A DNA stretch of 10,378 nt from the NCBI GenBank assembly GCA_038064935.1, contig JBBTRZ010000024.1:1-10378 (forward strand), read 5' to 3'. A model generated the notes under the pieces. That model was given only the letters and a program-made list of their open reading frames with translations, was not told the DNA's origin and did no database searches. This stretch comes from JAGVGK01 sp038064935 (GTDB taxonomy: Bacteria > Patescibacteriota > Minisyncoccia > Phycocordibacterales > JACOZG01). Within the stretch, counting starts at the first letter, position 1. Each line of letters begins with the position of its first letter. The position numbers and the translations under genes were made by a program. Positions 1 to 4,738 of this stretch are shown in pieces.

Positions 1-29
1 CGAACACGCCTCGGGTTTTTAAACATCAT
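1..29 (-). CDS. possible start of a leftward gene (partial)
   Basis: Downstream of the leftward promoter, two consecutive ATG codons (29-27 and 26-24) open a frame that stays open to the window edge and reads MMFKNPRRV. Only nine codons are visible, with no clear ribosome binding site, so nothing can be said of function. The main support is the strong promoter about 40 bases upstream. The same bases have no convincing plus-strand gene end: one plus frame is open from position 3 to the stop at 141-143, but its translation is not recognisable. Confidence 0.2.
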
Positions 30-69
30 TGGATATTTCTCATGCAACAAAGCCCAAAGAACCTGCTAC

Positions 70-99
70 ATTATATACACATGACGGCTGGAAAGTCAA
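70..99 (-). promoter_or_regulatory. sigma70-like promoter, firing leftward
   Basis: On the minus strand TTGACT (99-94) and a perfect TATAAT (75-70) are separated by 18 bases. This is the best consensus promoter in the window. It points toward the left edge, where an ATG pair at 29-24 could begin a gene that continues outside the window. It does not serve the ZIP gene at 161, which lies on the other strand. Confidence 0.55.
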
Positions 100-131
100 G
101 CGCCCGCAATGGTTCAATAGCTTGGAATCAC

Positions 132-144
132 CTTAACGGTTAAG
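132..144. repeat. 13-bp perfect palindrome upstream of the ZIP gene
   Basis: CTTAAC-G-GTTAAG is a perfect inverted repeat ending 16 bases before the ZIP start codon and just ahead of its AAGGA ribosome binding site. Its position would suit an operator for a regulator of metal uptake, but no regulator is visible and this function is only a guess. Confidence 0.25.
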
Positions 145-160
145 AATAAGGATATTATCA

Positions 161-943
161 ATGGTACCGTCAATTATGTTACAATCGTCGGGTATGGGCA
201 TTTATCTACCCATTTTAAGTGTCGTCGTCGTGAGCATCATTTCCCTCGTTGGCGTTTTTGCCATCTCCTTCCGGGAGGATTTGATTAGGAAATATATTTA
301 TCTCCTCGTGGCGCTCGCCGTCGGCGCGCTCTTAGGCGACGCGTTCATTCATCTCATTCCCGAAGGACTGGAGCAGATCGGCAACCCAACCATCTTTTCC
401 CTCCTAATCATCGCCGGCATCCTCCTCTTTTTCATCATCGAGAAATATCTTCATTGGCACCACCACTACGAGTCGGCCGATTTGGATCACGCGATTCATC
501 CGTTGGGGAAAATGATTTTGTTCTCCGATGGGGTGCATAACTTCATTGACGGTCTGATCATCGGCTCAAGCTACCTAGTGAGCCCCGAGCTCGGTATCGC
601 CACCACCATCGCTGTCATCCTCCACGAGATCCCGCAGGAGATCGGCGACTTCGGCGTTTTGATCCATTCCGGCTTTTCGAGAACTCGGGCGCTCTGGTTT
701 AATTTCGCCTCCGCCCTCGCGGCCGTCTTGGGTGTCGTTATTGTCCTAACGGCGGAACGATTAGCCGGCCTTCTGTCGGTTTGGCTCATTCCCTTCGCCG
801 CCGGTGGCTTTATCTATATCGCCCTCTCTGACCTAATTCCCGAACTGCACAAAAACTCTGATAGAAAATCTCACGCCCTACTGCAACTTTTGATGATTGT
901 CGTTGGCATCATCTCCATGCTTCTCCTCCTCAAACTAGAATAA
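161..943 (+). CDS. ZIP-family divalent metal transporter
   Basis: This 260-residue membrane protein is predicted to import divalent metal ions (zinc, possibly iron or manganese) across the cytoplasmic membrane. Hydrophobic segments lie at about 15-35, 44-60, 78-93, 118-140, 145-157, 178-197, 205-224 and 240-257, matching the eight-helix ZIP fold. The two metal-site motifs are present: HNFID(G) at 126-131 and HEIPQEIGD at 155-163. The latter follows the HExPHExGD pattern with Gln in place of the second His. A His-rich stretch at 98-113 (HWHHH...H..HP) lies in the loop before the first metal motif, as is usual for ZIP proteins. An AAGGA sequence (148-152) lies eight bases before the ATG, supporting this start over internal ATGs. 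The gene ends 11 bases before the convergent peptidoglycan-binding gene. Metal specificity cannot be read from the sequence. Confidence 0.9.
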   Translation: MVPSIMLQSSGMGIYLPILSVVVVSIISLVGVFAISFREDLIRKYIYLLVALAVGALLGDAFIHLIPEGLEQIGNPTIFSLLIIAGILLFFIIEKYLHWHHHYESADLDHAIHPLGKMILFSDGVHNFIDGLIIGSSYLVSPELGIATTIAVILHEIPQEIGDFGVLIHSGFSRTRALWFNFASALAAVLGVVIVLTAERLAGLLSVWLIPFAAGGFIYIALSDLIPELHKNSDRKSHALLQLLMIVVGIISMLLLLKLE

Positions 944-954
944 TTTCCTTCAAC

Positions 955-2016
955 CTAATTCCCGATTGCGTCAACGGCTTCATCGGCCAAATCTTTCGCC
1001 TCATCGGCCAAATCTTTCGCCTCGCTATAATCCTCGTCATCAAAGGCCTCGCGCGCTTCGTCAAATTTATCCTCGGCCTCTTCGAGCAAGTCCTCGGCCT
1101 CATCCACATCGCGCCGATCATCGTCGGCTTCGTCAATCGCGTCTTTAGCTTCATCAATCGCGTCGTCGGCGTCATTGATCGCCTCATCGGCGTCTTCCTG
1201 ACTCCCCCCGACTTCTTCTTGAACATCGTCGAGGTAATCATTGGCCCGCTCGGCCAAGATTAAAGCTTCGGTGAAATCCTGGTCAATGAAAGCATAAAGT
1301 GAATCAATAATTTTTTCTTCGGCTTTCTCGGCGAGCCGTGTCGCCACGGCGACATTCTCGCCGTCATCTGCCGCACTTTCAATATCATCTTCAGTATCGT
1401 CTAAAAGCGCGCGCACTTTCTTAATTAAGGAGCGGGCTTTACGCTCATCCTGGTTGGGCGCGGACGCCACGGTAGTTGGTGCTGGGGGTGGTGGAGTTGG
1501 AGATGAAGCGTTAACGGCCGGTACCCCGGGTCCACACGGCACGCCAGTCATTCCACTGTAACCGGTGGTACCGGCGCAACCGGGAATTAATGAGGGGCTC
1601 GCGGACGGTGCTGGTAAAATTGGGAAACTTGGTAAGGGGGTGGTGGGTGGTGTTGTCGTATTGGACGATATGGGAGAAATTTCCGCCTCGTAAACCCGAC
1701 GCGACATCGAGCCAAAGTAACCAGTGCTCGGCAAATTGTTGGCAATCTGCCAGCGGACAATCGCCTCCTTAGTCAGATCGCGTAACTGGGTGGTCTCGTT
1801 GCCCGATGAACCACCGCCGACTTCGGTAATTCGGAAACCTTTAGCGTTGAGATGGCGTTGTAGACACCGCACATCTTCGCCTTCGTCACCGAGCTCCAGA
1901 TCGCGGGTGAAATCACAACGCTCGGTGGAGGCCGTCGTCGTTTGGGCACTCACTTGGGCCACGGCGACCGCCAAACTAAAAACCGCTAACCCAACTAACA
2001 TTTTGTATTTATTCAT
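955..2016 (-). CDS. secreted peptidoglycan-binding protein with acidic C-terminal repeats
   Basis: This 353-residue exported protein is predicted to attach to peptidoglycan. Residues 1-24 form a signal peptide (KYK, then a hydrophobic core, then VSA, with likely cleavage after Ala24). Residues 34-110 form a peptidoglycan-binding domain of the PG_binding_1 type, with CDFTRDLELGDEGEDVRCLQ opening and YFGSMSRRVYE closing; Cys34 and Cys51 could pair. Residues 115-187 are a Pro/Thr/Ser-rich linker containing a short Gly- and Cys-bearing patch (C147, C161). Residues 188-353 are strongly acidic, built from Asp/Glu/Ala-rich heptad-like units (DEAxDDxDEA, and KDLADEA twice), probably helical or coiled coil. 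The domain style is common in Patescibacteria. No enzymatic domain is visible, so it is likely structural or adhesive at the cell surface. The start is the only good one; no clear ribosome binding site precedes it, though TATAAT (2054-2049) lies upstream. Confidence 0.8.
   Translation of the reverse strand: MNKYKMLVGLAVFSLAVAVAQVSAQTTTASTERCDFTRDLELGDEGEDVRCLQRHLNAKGFRITEVGGGSSGNETTQLRDLTKEAIVRWQIANNLPSTGYFGSMSRRVYEAEISPISSNTTTPPTTPLPSFPILPAPSASPSLIPGCAGTTGYSGMTGVPCGPGVPAVNASSPTPPPPAPTTVASAPNQDERKARSLIKKVRALLDDTEDDIESAADDGENVAVATRLAEKAEEKIIDSLYAFIDQDFTEALILAERANDYLDDVQEEVGGSQEDADEAINDADDAIDEAKDAIDEADDDRRDVDEAEDLLEEAEDKFDEAREAFDDEDYSEAKDLADEAKDLADEAVDAIGN
979..1023. repeat. tandem 21-bp repeat in the 3' end of the peptidoglycan-binding gene
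   Basis: The segment reads as two consecutive near-identical 21-bp units containing TCATCGGCCAAATCTTTCGC. On the minus strand they encode two KDLADEA heptads (residues 334-347). This looks like recent tandem duplication extending the acidic helical tail. Confidence 0.7.
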
Positions 2017-2048
2017 ATTAAAAAATTATGACTTATAATAACTTGCCT

Positions 2049-2054
2049 ATTATA
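2049..2054 (-). promoter_or_regulatory. candidate -10 element for the peptidoglycan-binding gene
   Basis: A perfect TATAAT on the minus strand lies 33 bases upstream of the ATG at 2016. The best -35 at normal distance (CTGGAA, 2076-2071, 16-base spacer) is weak, so this is only a candidate. The rest of the 2017-2227 intergenic region shows a small CACTG/CAGTG inverted repeat (2086-2099) and AT-rich sequence, with TTGACT at 2131-2136 and TAAAAT at 2159-2164 on the plus strand but at a poor spacing (22 bases). Confidence 0.3.
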
Positions 2055-2213
2055 CACCACCCCCGCCAATTTCCAGCCATTTATCCACTGACGCCAGTGA
2101 TTAGAGGGCGTGATAAATAAATAACCTCATTTGACTGGCAATAAAAATGAAAACTGGCTAAAATATATCTGGATTTGAACATTTCAAATTCAAAAAAGAA
2201 ACATTGTCTCTTG

Positions 2214-2220
2214 AAAGGAG
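2214..2220 (+). promoter_or_regulatory. strong ribosome binding site that decides a TTG start
   Basis: AAAGGAG lies seven bases before the TTG at 2228-2230. An earlier in-frame TTG at 2204 lies upstream of this site and has no such signal, so the desaturase is taken to start at 2228. Confidence 0.75.
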
Positions 2221-2227
2221 AATCGTC

Positions 2228-3076
2228 TTGGAAACGACAATCGCGGAAGTTAGAGATGAACCGTATGATTTAGGAAGATGTTTATTTATCGGTTCGGTTC
2301 ACTTGATGATTCCCCTGGGGATTATCTTGTGGTTCATGGACATTGTCCACTGTTCATGGAGAAGTGTGGCCCTCGCACTAATTTGGTTTGAATTTAGTTG
2401 TACTAGTGTTACCGCTGGTTACCATCGTCTGTTCGCCCACCCGACCTACGATGCAACCTTGCCACTAAAGATTTTCTACCTGATTTGGGCCGCGGCGACA
2501 TTTCAGGGTTCAGTTTTTGAGTGGGCTAGTAAACATCGGGCTCACCATAAATATGTTGATACTGACCTTGATCCCTACAACATCAACCGCGGTTTTTGGT
2601 ATGCGCATATCGGTTGGATGTTGAGGAAAACTCATTCTGATTTCAGTTTGATCCCTGATCTCGTCAAAGATCGCCTGATCTTTTGGCAACATCGGCTTGA
2701 TCTCCCGTCCGCGCTGGTCATGACCTTCATCTTACCCGCACTTATCGGTGGACTGTGGGACGAAGCACTAGGAGCGCTTTTCTTAACTGGTTTCCTCCGG
2801 CTAGTGATCCAATGGCACATGACCTTCTGCGTCAATTCAGTCGCTCATTATTTTGGTAAGCGGGACGATCCCAAGAGTACGGCCCGTGGCAGTTGGCTGA
2901 CAGGTTTTTTCACTCAAGGTGAGGGTGATAGCCACGGTTATCACCACCGTCATCCGGGGGATTATCGAGTGGGGATCCATTGGTACAATTTGGACTTCGC
3001 CAAATGGTTTATTTGGACTTGCTCAAAAATGGGCTTGGCTTCAAATCTCCGTCGAGTTCGTCTCGCCAACGATTAG
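2228..3076 (+). CDS. membrane fatty-acid (acyl-lipid/acyl-CoA) desaturase
   Basis: This 282-residue di-iron integral membrane enzyme is predicted to introduce a cis double bond into a fatty acyl chain (delta-9 type family), using O2 and reducing power. All three histidine boxes are present: HRLFAH at 66-71, HRAHH at 103-107 and HGYHH at 236-240. The extra ligand motif NSVAH at 203-207 matches the Asn/His ligands of stearoyl-CoA desaturase. Hydrophobic segments at about 18-40, 45-62, 80-96, 161-178 and 182-200 fit the four-helix fold. The length is near the bacterial norm (about 270-320), and there is no fused cytochrome b5 or ferredoxin domain, so the electron donor must be separate. The TTG start is chosen from the AAAGGAG seven bases upstream. 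The gene stands alone and is closed by a terminator. The acyl substrate (lipid, CoA or ACP) cannot be read from the sequence. Confidence 0.9.
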   Translation: METTIAEVRDEPYDLGRCLFIGSVHLMIPLGIILWFMDIVHCSWRSVALALIWFEFSCTSVTAGYHRLFAHPTYDATLPLKIFYLIWAAATFQGSVFEWASKHRAHHKYVDTDLDPYNINRGFWYAHIGWMLRKTHSDFSLIPDLVKDRLIFWQHRLDLPSALVMTFILPALIGGLWDEALGALFLTGFLRLVIQWHMTFCVNSVAHYFGKRDDPKSTARGSWLTGFFTQGEGDSHGYHHRHPGDYRVGIHWYNLDFAKWFIWTCSKMGLASNLRRVRLAND

Positions 3077-3101
3077 TTGGCGCGTAGGTAAATGCCTTGT
3101 C

Positions 3102-3158
3102 ATCCCTCGATTTACTTTCGTCTATGGGCGAATGGTGAATCGAGGGATTTTTCTTTTT
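3102..3158 (+). terminator. rho-independent terminator after the desaturase gene
   Basis: An 11-bp perfect stem (ATCCCTCGATT at 3102-3112 with AATCGAGGGAT at 3138-3148) is followed by TTTTTCTTTTT (3148-3158). The 25-base loop can fold into an inner stem, TTCGTC (3117-3122) with GGCGAA (3127-3132), closed by a TATG tetraloop. It lies 25 bases after the desaturase stop codon. Confidence 0.85.
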
Positions 3159-3171
3159 ACCCCAATTGCTG

Positions 3172-3177
3172 TAAGAT
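3172..3177 (+). promoter_or_regulatory. candidate -10 element placed for a leaderless transcript
   Basis: TAAGAT lies exactly six bases before the ATG at 3184 (positions -12 to -7), the spacing expected if transcription starts at the A of the start codon. No Shine-Dalgarno sequence precedes this gene, and the previous terminator ends only 25 bases upstream, leaving little room for a leader. The -35 region is just the terminator T-tract and is weak. Confidence 0.35.
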
Positions 3178-3183
3178 AAAACC

Positions 3184-3633
3184 ATGATCATTGAATGGGA
3201 AACGCTTGAACATCCGCCGCGGGAGAGATCGAGTAATTGGTATTGGCTAGTGGGGGCGTTTGCTCTTATCCTCGTCGTCGGGGCGATCGTGATGAAAAAT
3301 TTTCTCCTCGCCATTTTGGTCCTGCTCGGCACCTTCACGCTCATAATCGTCACCGCCCGAGCGCCCAGGAAAATCCGGATCGCCGTTTCTCGCCGCGGAA
3401 TTCAGATTCACAATAATCTTTTCCCTTATCACACCCTGCGCTCCTTCTGGCTTCATGAGGACGAAGTGGAACGGAGGATTATCATTCAATCCGAGAAACT
3501 TCTCATGCCGCATATTCACCTGCCGCTTGGCGCCGAGGTGGATCATGAATCTCTGCGCCTCTTCCTGCTCGACTTCTTGCCGGAAGAACCGCATCGGCCG
3601 ACCATTGTTGATCTTCTGGCCGAGTACCTGTAG
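3184..3633 (+). CDS. conserved two-helix membrane protein of unknown function
   Basis: This 149-residue protein begins with a short polar segment (IIEWETLEHPPRERSSNWYW) and has two adjacent hydrophobic helices at about 20-37 and 39-57, separated by the tight turn MKN. After an APRK positive patch at 60-63 comes a soluble domain of about 85 residues, rich in alternating beta-type sequence. Notable stretches are RGIQIHNNLFPYHTLRSFWL (71-90), IIIQSEKLLMPHIHLPL (99-115) and a C-terminal amphipathic helix (LLAEYL). The positive patch suggests that both termini face the cytoplasm. From memory, proteins of this layout with the LxSFWL and KLLMPH motifs are common in Patescibacteria and resemble bacterial PH-like membrane proteins, but no function is known to me. 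tRNA-Arg follows 12 bases after the stop and may share the transcript. Confidence 0.7.
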   Translation: MIIEWETLEHPPRERSSNWYWLVGAFALILVVGAIVMKNFLLAILVLLGTFTLIIVTARAPRKIRIAVSRRGIQIHNNLFPYHTLRSFWLHEDEVERRIIIQSEKLLMPHIHLPLGAEVDHESLRLFLLDFLPEEPHRPTIVDLLAEYL

Positions 3634-3645
3634 ATATAAATAACT

Positions 3646-3720
3646 GTCCCCGTAGTTCAACGGATAGAATGTGAGCTTGCGGAGCTCATGATCGAGGTTC
3701 GATTCCTCGCGGGGACACCA
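3646..3720 (+). tRNA. tRNA-Arg (anticodon GCG)
   Basis: This is a complete 75-base cloverleaf. The acceptor stem is GTCCCCG (3646-3652) paired with CGGGGAC (3710-3716). The D stem is GTTC/GAAT with loop AACGGATA, which carries the A20 arginine identity base. The anticodon stem is TGAGC/GCTCA with loop TTGCGGA, and the anticodon GCG is at 3679-3681. The variable loop has four bases, and the T stem CGAGG/CCTCG encloses TTCGATT. The discriminator A is followed by an encoded CCA. It reads CGC and, by wobble, CGU. Most bacteria use an ACG (inosine) tRNA for these codons. It probably shares a transcript with the upstream membrane protein gene. Confidence 0.93.
3701..3719 (+). repeat. tRNA-Arg 3' end, copy 1 of a 19-bp direct repeat
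   Basis: GATTCCTCGCGGGGACACC is the T-loop to CC end of tRNA-Arg. An identical copy lies at 3875-3893. This resembles the att-site duplication left by tRNA-targeting elements, but only 155 bases separate the copies and no integrase is present. Confidence 0.75.
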
Positions 3721-3743
3721 AGAGCGAACAGCGTGAGCGAAGA

Positions 3744-3790
3744 GTGTCCCCGAGCGAGCAAACTGCTTTGCTCGCGCCGAGGAATCGAAC
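3744..3790 (-). repeat. inverted, hairpin-interrupted copy of the tRNA-Arg 3' half
   Basis: GTGTCCCCG (3744-3752) and CGAGGAATCGAAC (3778-3790) together are the reverse complement of the tRNA acceptor and T-arm region. They are split exactly at the acceptor/T-stem junction by a 25-base insert (3753-3777). The insert is a near-perfect hairpin: GCGAGCAAA (3754-3762), loop CTGC, TTTGCTCGC (3767-3775). Confidence 0.7.
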
Positions 3791-3801
3791 ATCGGAGCGT
3801 T

Positions 3802-3821
3802 GCCCGATGAACACATCGGGC
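3802..3821. repeat. 8-bp stem-loop in the spacer after tRNA-Arg
   Basis: GCCCGATG (3802-3809) and CATCGGGC (3814-3821) are perfectly complementary around the loop AACA. It lies in the G+C-rich spacer between the inverted and the second direct tRNA copy. There is no T-run, so it is not a standard terminator. Confidence 0.55.
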
Positions 3822-3874
3822 CGCGAGGCGGTGCCCAGGCCGAGATGAGCGACGGCGAGTCGAGAGCTGCGGGA

Positions 3875-3893
3875 GATTCCTCGCGGGGACACC
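3875..3893 (+). repeat. tRNA-Arg 3' end, copy 2 of the 19-bp direct repeat
   Basis: This is an exact copy of 3701-3719 ending two bases before the rpsT stop codon, which lies on the other strand. With the following bases it also forms a small GCGGG/CCCGC hairpin (3883-3896). Confidence 0.75.
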
Positions 3894-3895
3894 CG

Positions 3896-4165
3896 CTAAA
3901 CTTTCTTCTTCTGATTAACCAAGCGGGCAGCTTGAGATTTGCGGCGCGCGGCGGCGGACTTTTTAATAATCCCGCGCTTGAGCGCCTTATCAATCGCTTG
4001 GTAGACGGCCGGTAATTGCTCCCGGGCCGCCGTGGCGGCCTCGCTCACGGCGAGCGTCTTCAATTCTTTCCACGCTTCGCGCAGCGCCTTTTTCCGGCGC
4101 AAATTGAGCGCGCGCTTCCGTCGCGACCCCCGCATGGCCTTCTTCGCTGATTTCGTAATTGGCAT
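3896..4165 (-). CDS. rpsT: 30S ribosomal protein S20
   Basis: This 89-residue, very basic protein binds 16S rRNA as part of the small ribosomal subunit. It opens with MPITKSAKKAMRGSRRKRAL, the usual S20 N-terminus with a conserved Ser/Lys/Arg run. It is entirely helical in character and ends with the typical basic tail (IIKKSAAARRKSQAARLVNQ then KKKV). The length matches the family (about 85-90). The start codon lies inside the left copy of a 47-bp repeat that also carries the gene's likely promoter. The gene is divergent from ruvA, with a toxin-antitoxin pair inserted between. Its 3' end abuts a tRNA-derived repeat. Confidence 0.93.
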   Translation of the reverse strand: MPITKSAKKAMRGSRRKRALNLRRKKALREAWKELKTLAVSEAATAAREQLPAVYQAIDKALKRGIIKKSAAARRKSQAARLVNQKKKV

Positions 4166-4205
4166 AATTAGCTTTAAGTTAGCATGTAGACTAATGGAAA
4201 AGCAA
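4159..4205. repeat. 47-bp direct repeat, copy 1 (rpsT side)
   Basis: This copy spans the rpsT start codon and promoter. It matches 4671-4717 in 46 of 47 bases (difference at 4198 A versus 4710 G). The two copies bracket the toxin-antitoxin genes with a period of 512 bases. Confidence 0.93.
4176..4205 (-). promoter_or_regulatory. rpsT promoter (in repeat copy 1)
   Basis: On the minus strand TTGCTT (4205-4200), an 18-base spacer and the extended -10 TGC-TAACTT (hexamer 4181-4176) precede the rpsT ATG by 10 bases, giving a very short leader. The same sequence recurs at 4717-4688 upstream of the antitoxin gene. Confidence 0.4.
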
Positions 4206-4207
4206 AT

Positions 4208-4477
4208 TTATTTTTTCTTGTAAGCCTTGTCGCGCCGATCAATATAGCACACGATTATCAAATGTTTTTCCCAATTAACTTGGTAAAATACTCGCCAATC
4301 ACCAACCCGCAACTTGGAAAAGTCTTTAAACTCTCCCTTGAGGCTGATCGGGAAAAGAGAATCGAAATTAAGAGCGAACCAATCTAACTTTTCAATAATC
4401 CGCCGGCGAATTATCCAATCTAAACCACCGAGATCATGCTCCGTTTCCGGCTTGAATTCAATCGACCAAATCACCAT
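4208..4477 (-). CDS. RelE/ParE-superfamily toxin
   Basis: This 89-residue protein is predicted to be the toxin of a type II toxin-antitoxin pair, probably acting on mRNA at the ribosome. It has the compact RelE order: strand VIWSIEF, a helical hairpin (ETEHDLGGLDWIIRRRIIEKL), then LKGEFKDFSKLRVGDWRVFY with the family's K/R-L-R-V-G-x-W/Y-R-V core, a final strand LIIVCYI and the tail DRRDKAYKKK. The start ATG (4477-4475) overlaps the antitoxin stop as TGATG, so translation is likely coupled. An upstream GTG (4480) is possible but less likely. It may be a ParE-type gyrase poison rather than an mRNA interferase; the family assignment does not separate these. It is AT-richer than its housekeeping neighbours. 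Confidence 0.82.
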   Translation of the reverse strand: MVIWSIEFKPETEHDLGGLDWIIRRRIIEKLDWFALNFDSLFPISLKGEFKDFSKLRVGDWRVFYQVNWEKHLIIVCYIDRRDKAYKKK

Positions 4478-4677
4478 CACAAATATTTATTTTTAATTTG
4501 GGAAAATGGAATGGTTACACCAATTCGCCCTCGGACAACTCTTAATCTCCTTTTAGCTTTCTCGGTTAGCTCAAGTCCGAGATCGGGATCACTTAACACC
4601 TCTTCAACCGCCTGCATAATCAGGGGCCTAAGATGATTTACATTTTGGGGAATAATTGGGGCAGGTAAGGTTGGCAT
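4477..4677 (-). CDS. antitoxin-like partner of the RelE-type toxin
   Basis: This 66-residue protein lies immediately upstream of the toxin gene and overlaps it through TGATG, the standard antitoxin-toxin order. It has a Pro-rich start (MPTLPAPIIPQNVNHLRPLI), a helical part with EEVLSDPDLGLELTEKAKRRL (residues 25-45) and a C-terminus TIPFSQIKNKYL. The C-terminal part probably wraps the toxin. There is no obvious helix-turn-helix or ribbon-helix-helix, so it may not autoregulate. Its ATG and first codons (MP) fall inside the right copy of the 47-bp repeat and are identical to those of rpsT, so it seems to use a copy of the rpsT promoter and leader. A longer frame upstream (to 4797) exists but would run through that promoter and into ruvA, and is rejected. 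Antitoxin family assignment is by context. Confidence 0.72.
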   Translation of the reverse strand: MPTLPAPIIPQNVNHLRPLIMQAVEEVLSDPDLGLELTEKAKRRLRVVRGRIGVTIPFSQIKNKYL

Positions 4678-4717
4678 AATTAGCTTTAAGTTAGCATGTA
4701 GACTAATGGGAAAGCAA
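4671..4717. repeat. 47-bp direct repeat, copy 2 (ruvA/antitoxin side)
   Basis: This copy carries, on the minus strand, the antitoxin start codon and a duplicate of the rpsT promoter. On the plus strand it contains TAGACT (4699-4704), a candidate -35 for ruvA. It matches 4159-4205 in 46 of 47 bases. Confidence 0.93.
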
Positions 4718-4726
4718 TAGTATAAG
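4699..4726 (+). promoter_or_regulatory. candidate ruvA promoter
   Basis: TAGACT (4699-4704), a 16-base spacer and TATAAG (4721-4726) lie 12 bases before the ruvA ATG, implying a leader of only a few bases. The -35 lies within the 47-bp repeat and the -10 lies just outside it. There is no clear Shine-Dalgarno sequence. Confidence 0.45.
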
Positions 4727-4738
4727 ATAACGGCTATT

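Noticed and set aside
930..1241. Minus-strand ORF of basic, Met/Arg/Lys-rich sequence
   Set aside because: It is an alternate frame of the acidic repeat tail of the peptidoglycan-binding gene.
2204..2227. Upstream TTG start for the desaturase
   Set aside because: The AAAGGAG ribosome binding site at 2214-2220 lies inside this extension and is correctly spaced for the TTG at 2228 instead.
3686..3892. Minus-strand ORF of 68 codons ending in a SPRGIEPRS-like sequence
   Set aside because: It is the reverse reading of tRNA-Arg and its inverted copy, a well-known source of false proteins. It has no start signals of its own.
3701..3893. CRISPR array or integrated phage at the tRNA
   Set aside because: There are only two direct copies, with an inverted one between, no regular spacers, no cas genes and no integrase. 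The 155-base interval is too small for an element.
3247..3993. Long minus-strand ORF (248 codons) across the membrane protein, tRNA and rpsT end
   Set aside because: It runs antisense through a convincing gene and a tRNA, includes the tRNA-derived CPREESNLDHE-type translation, and has no protein-like motif.
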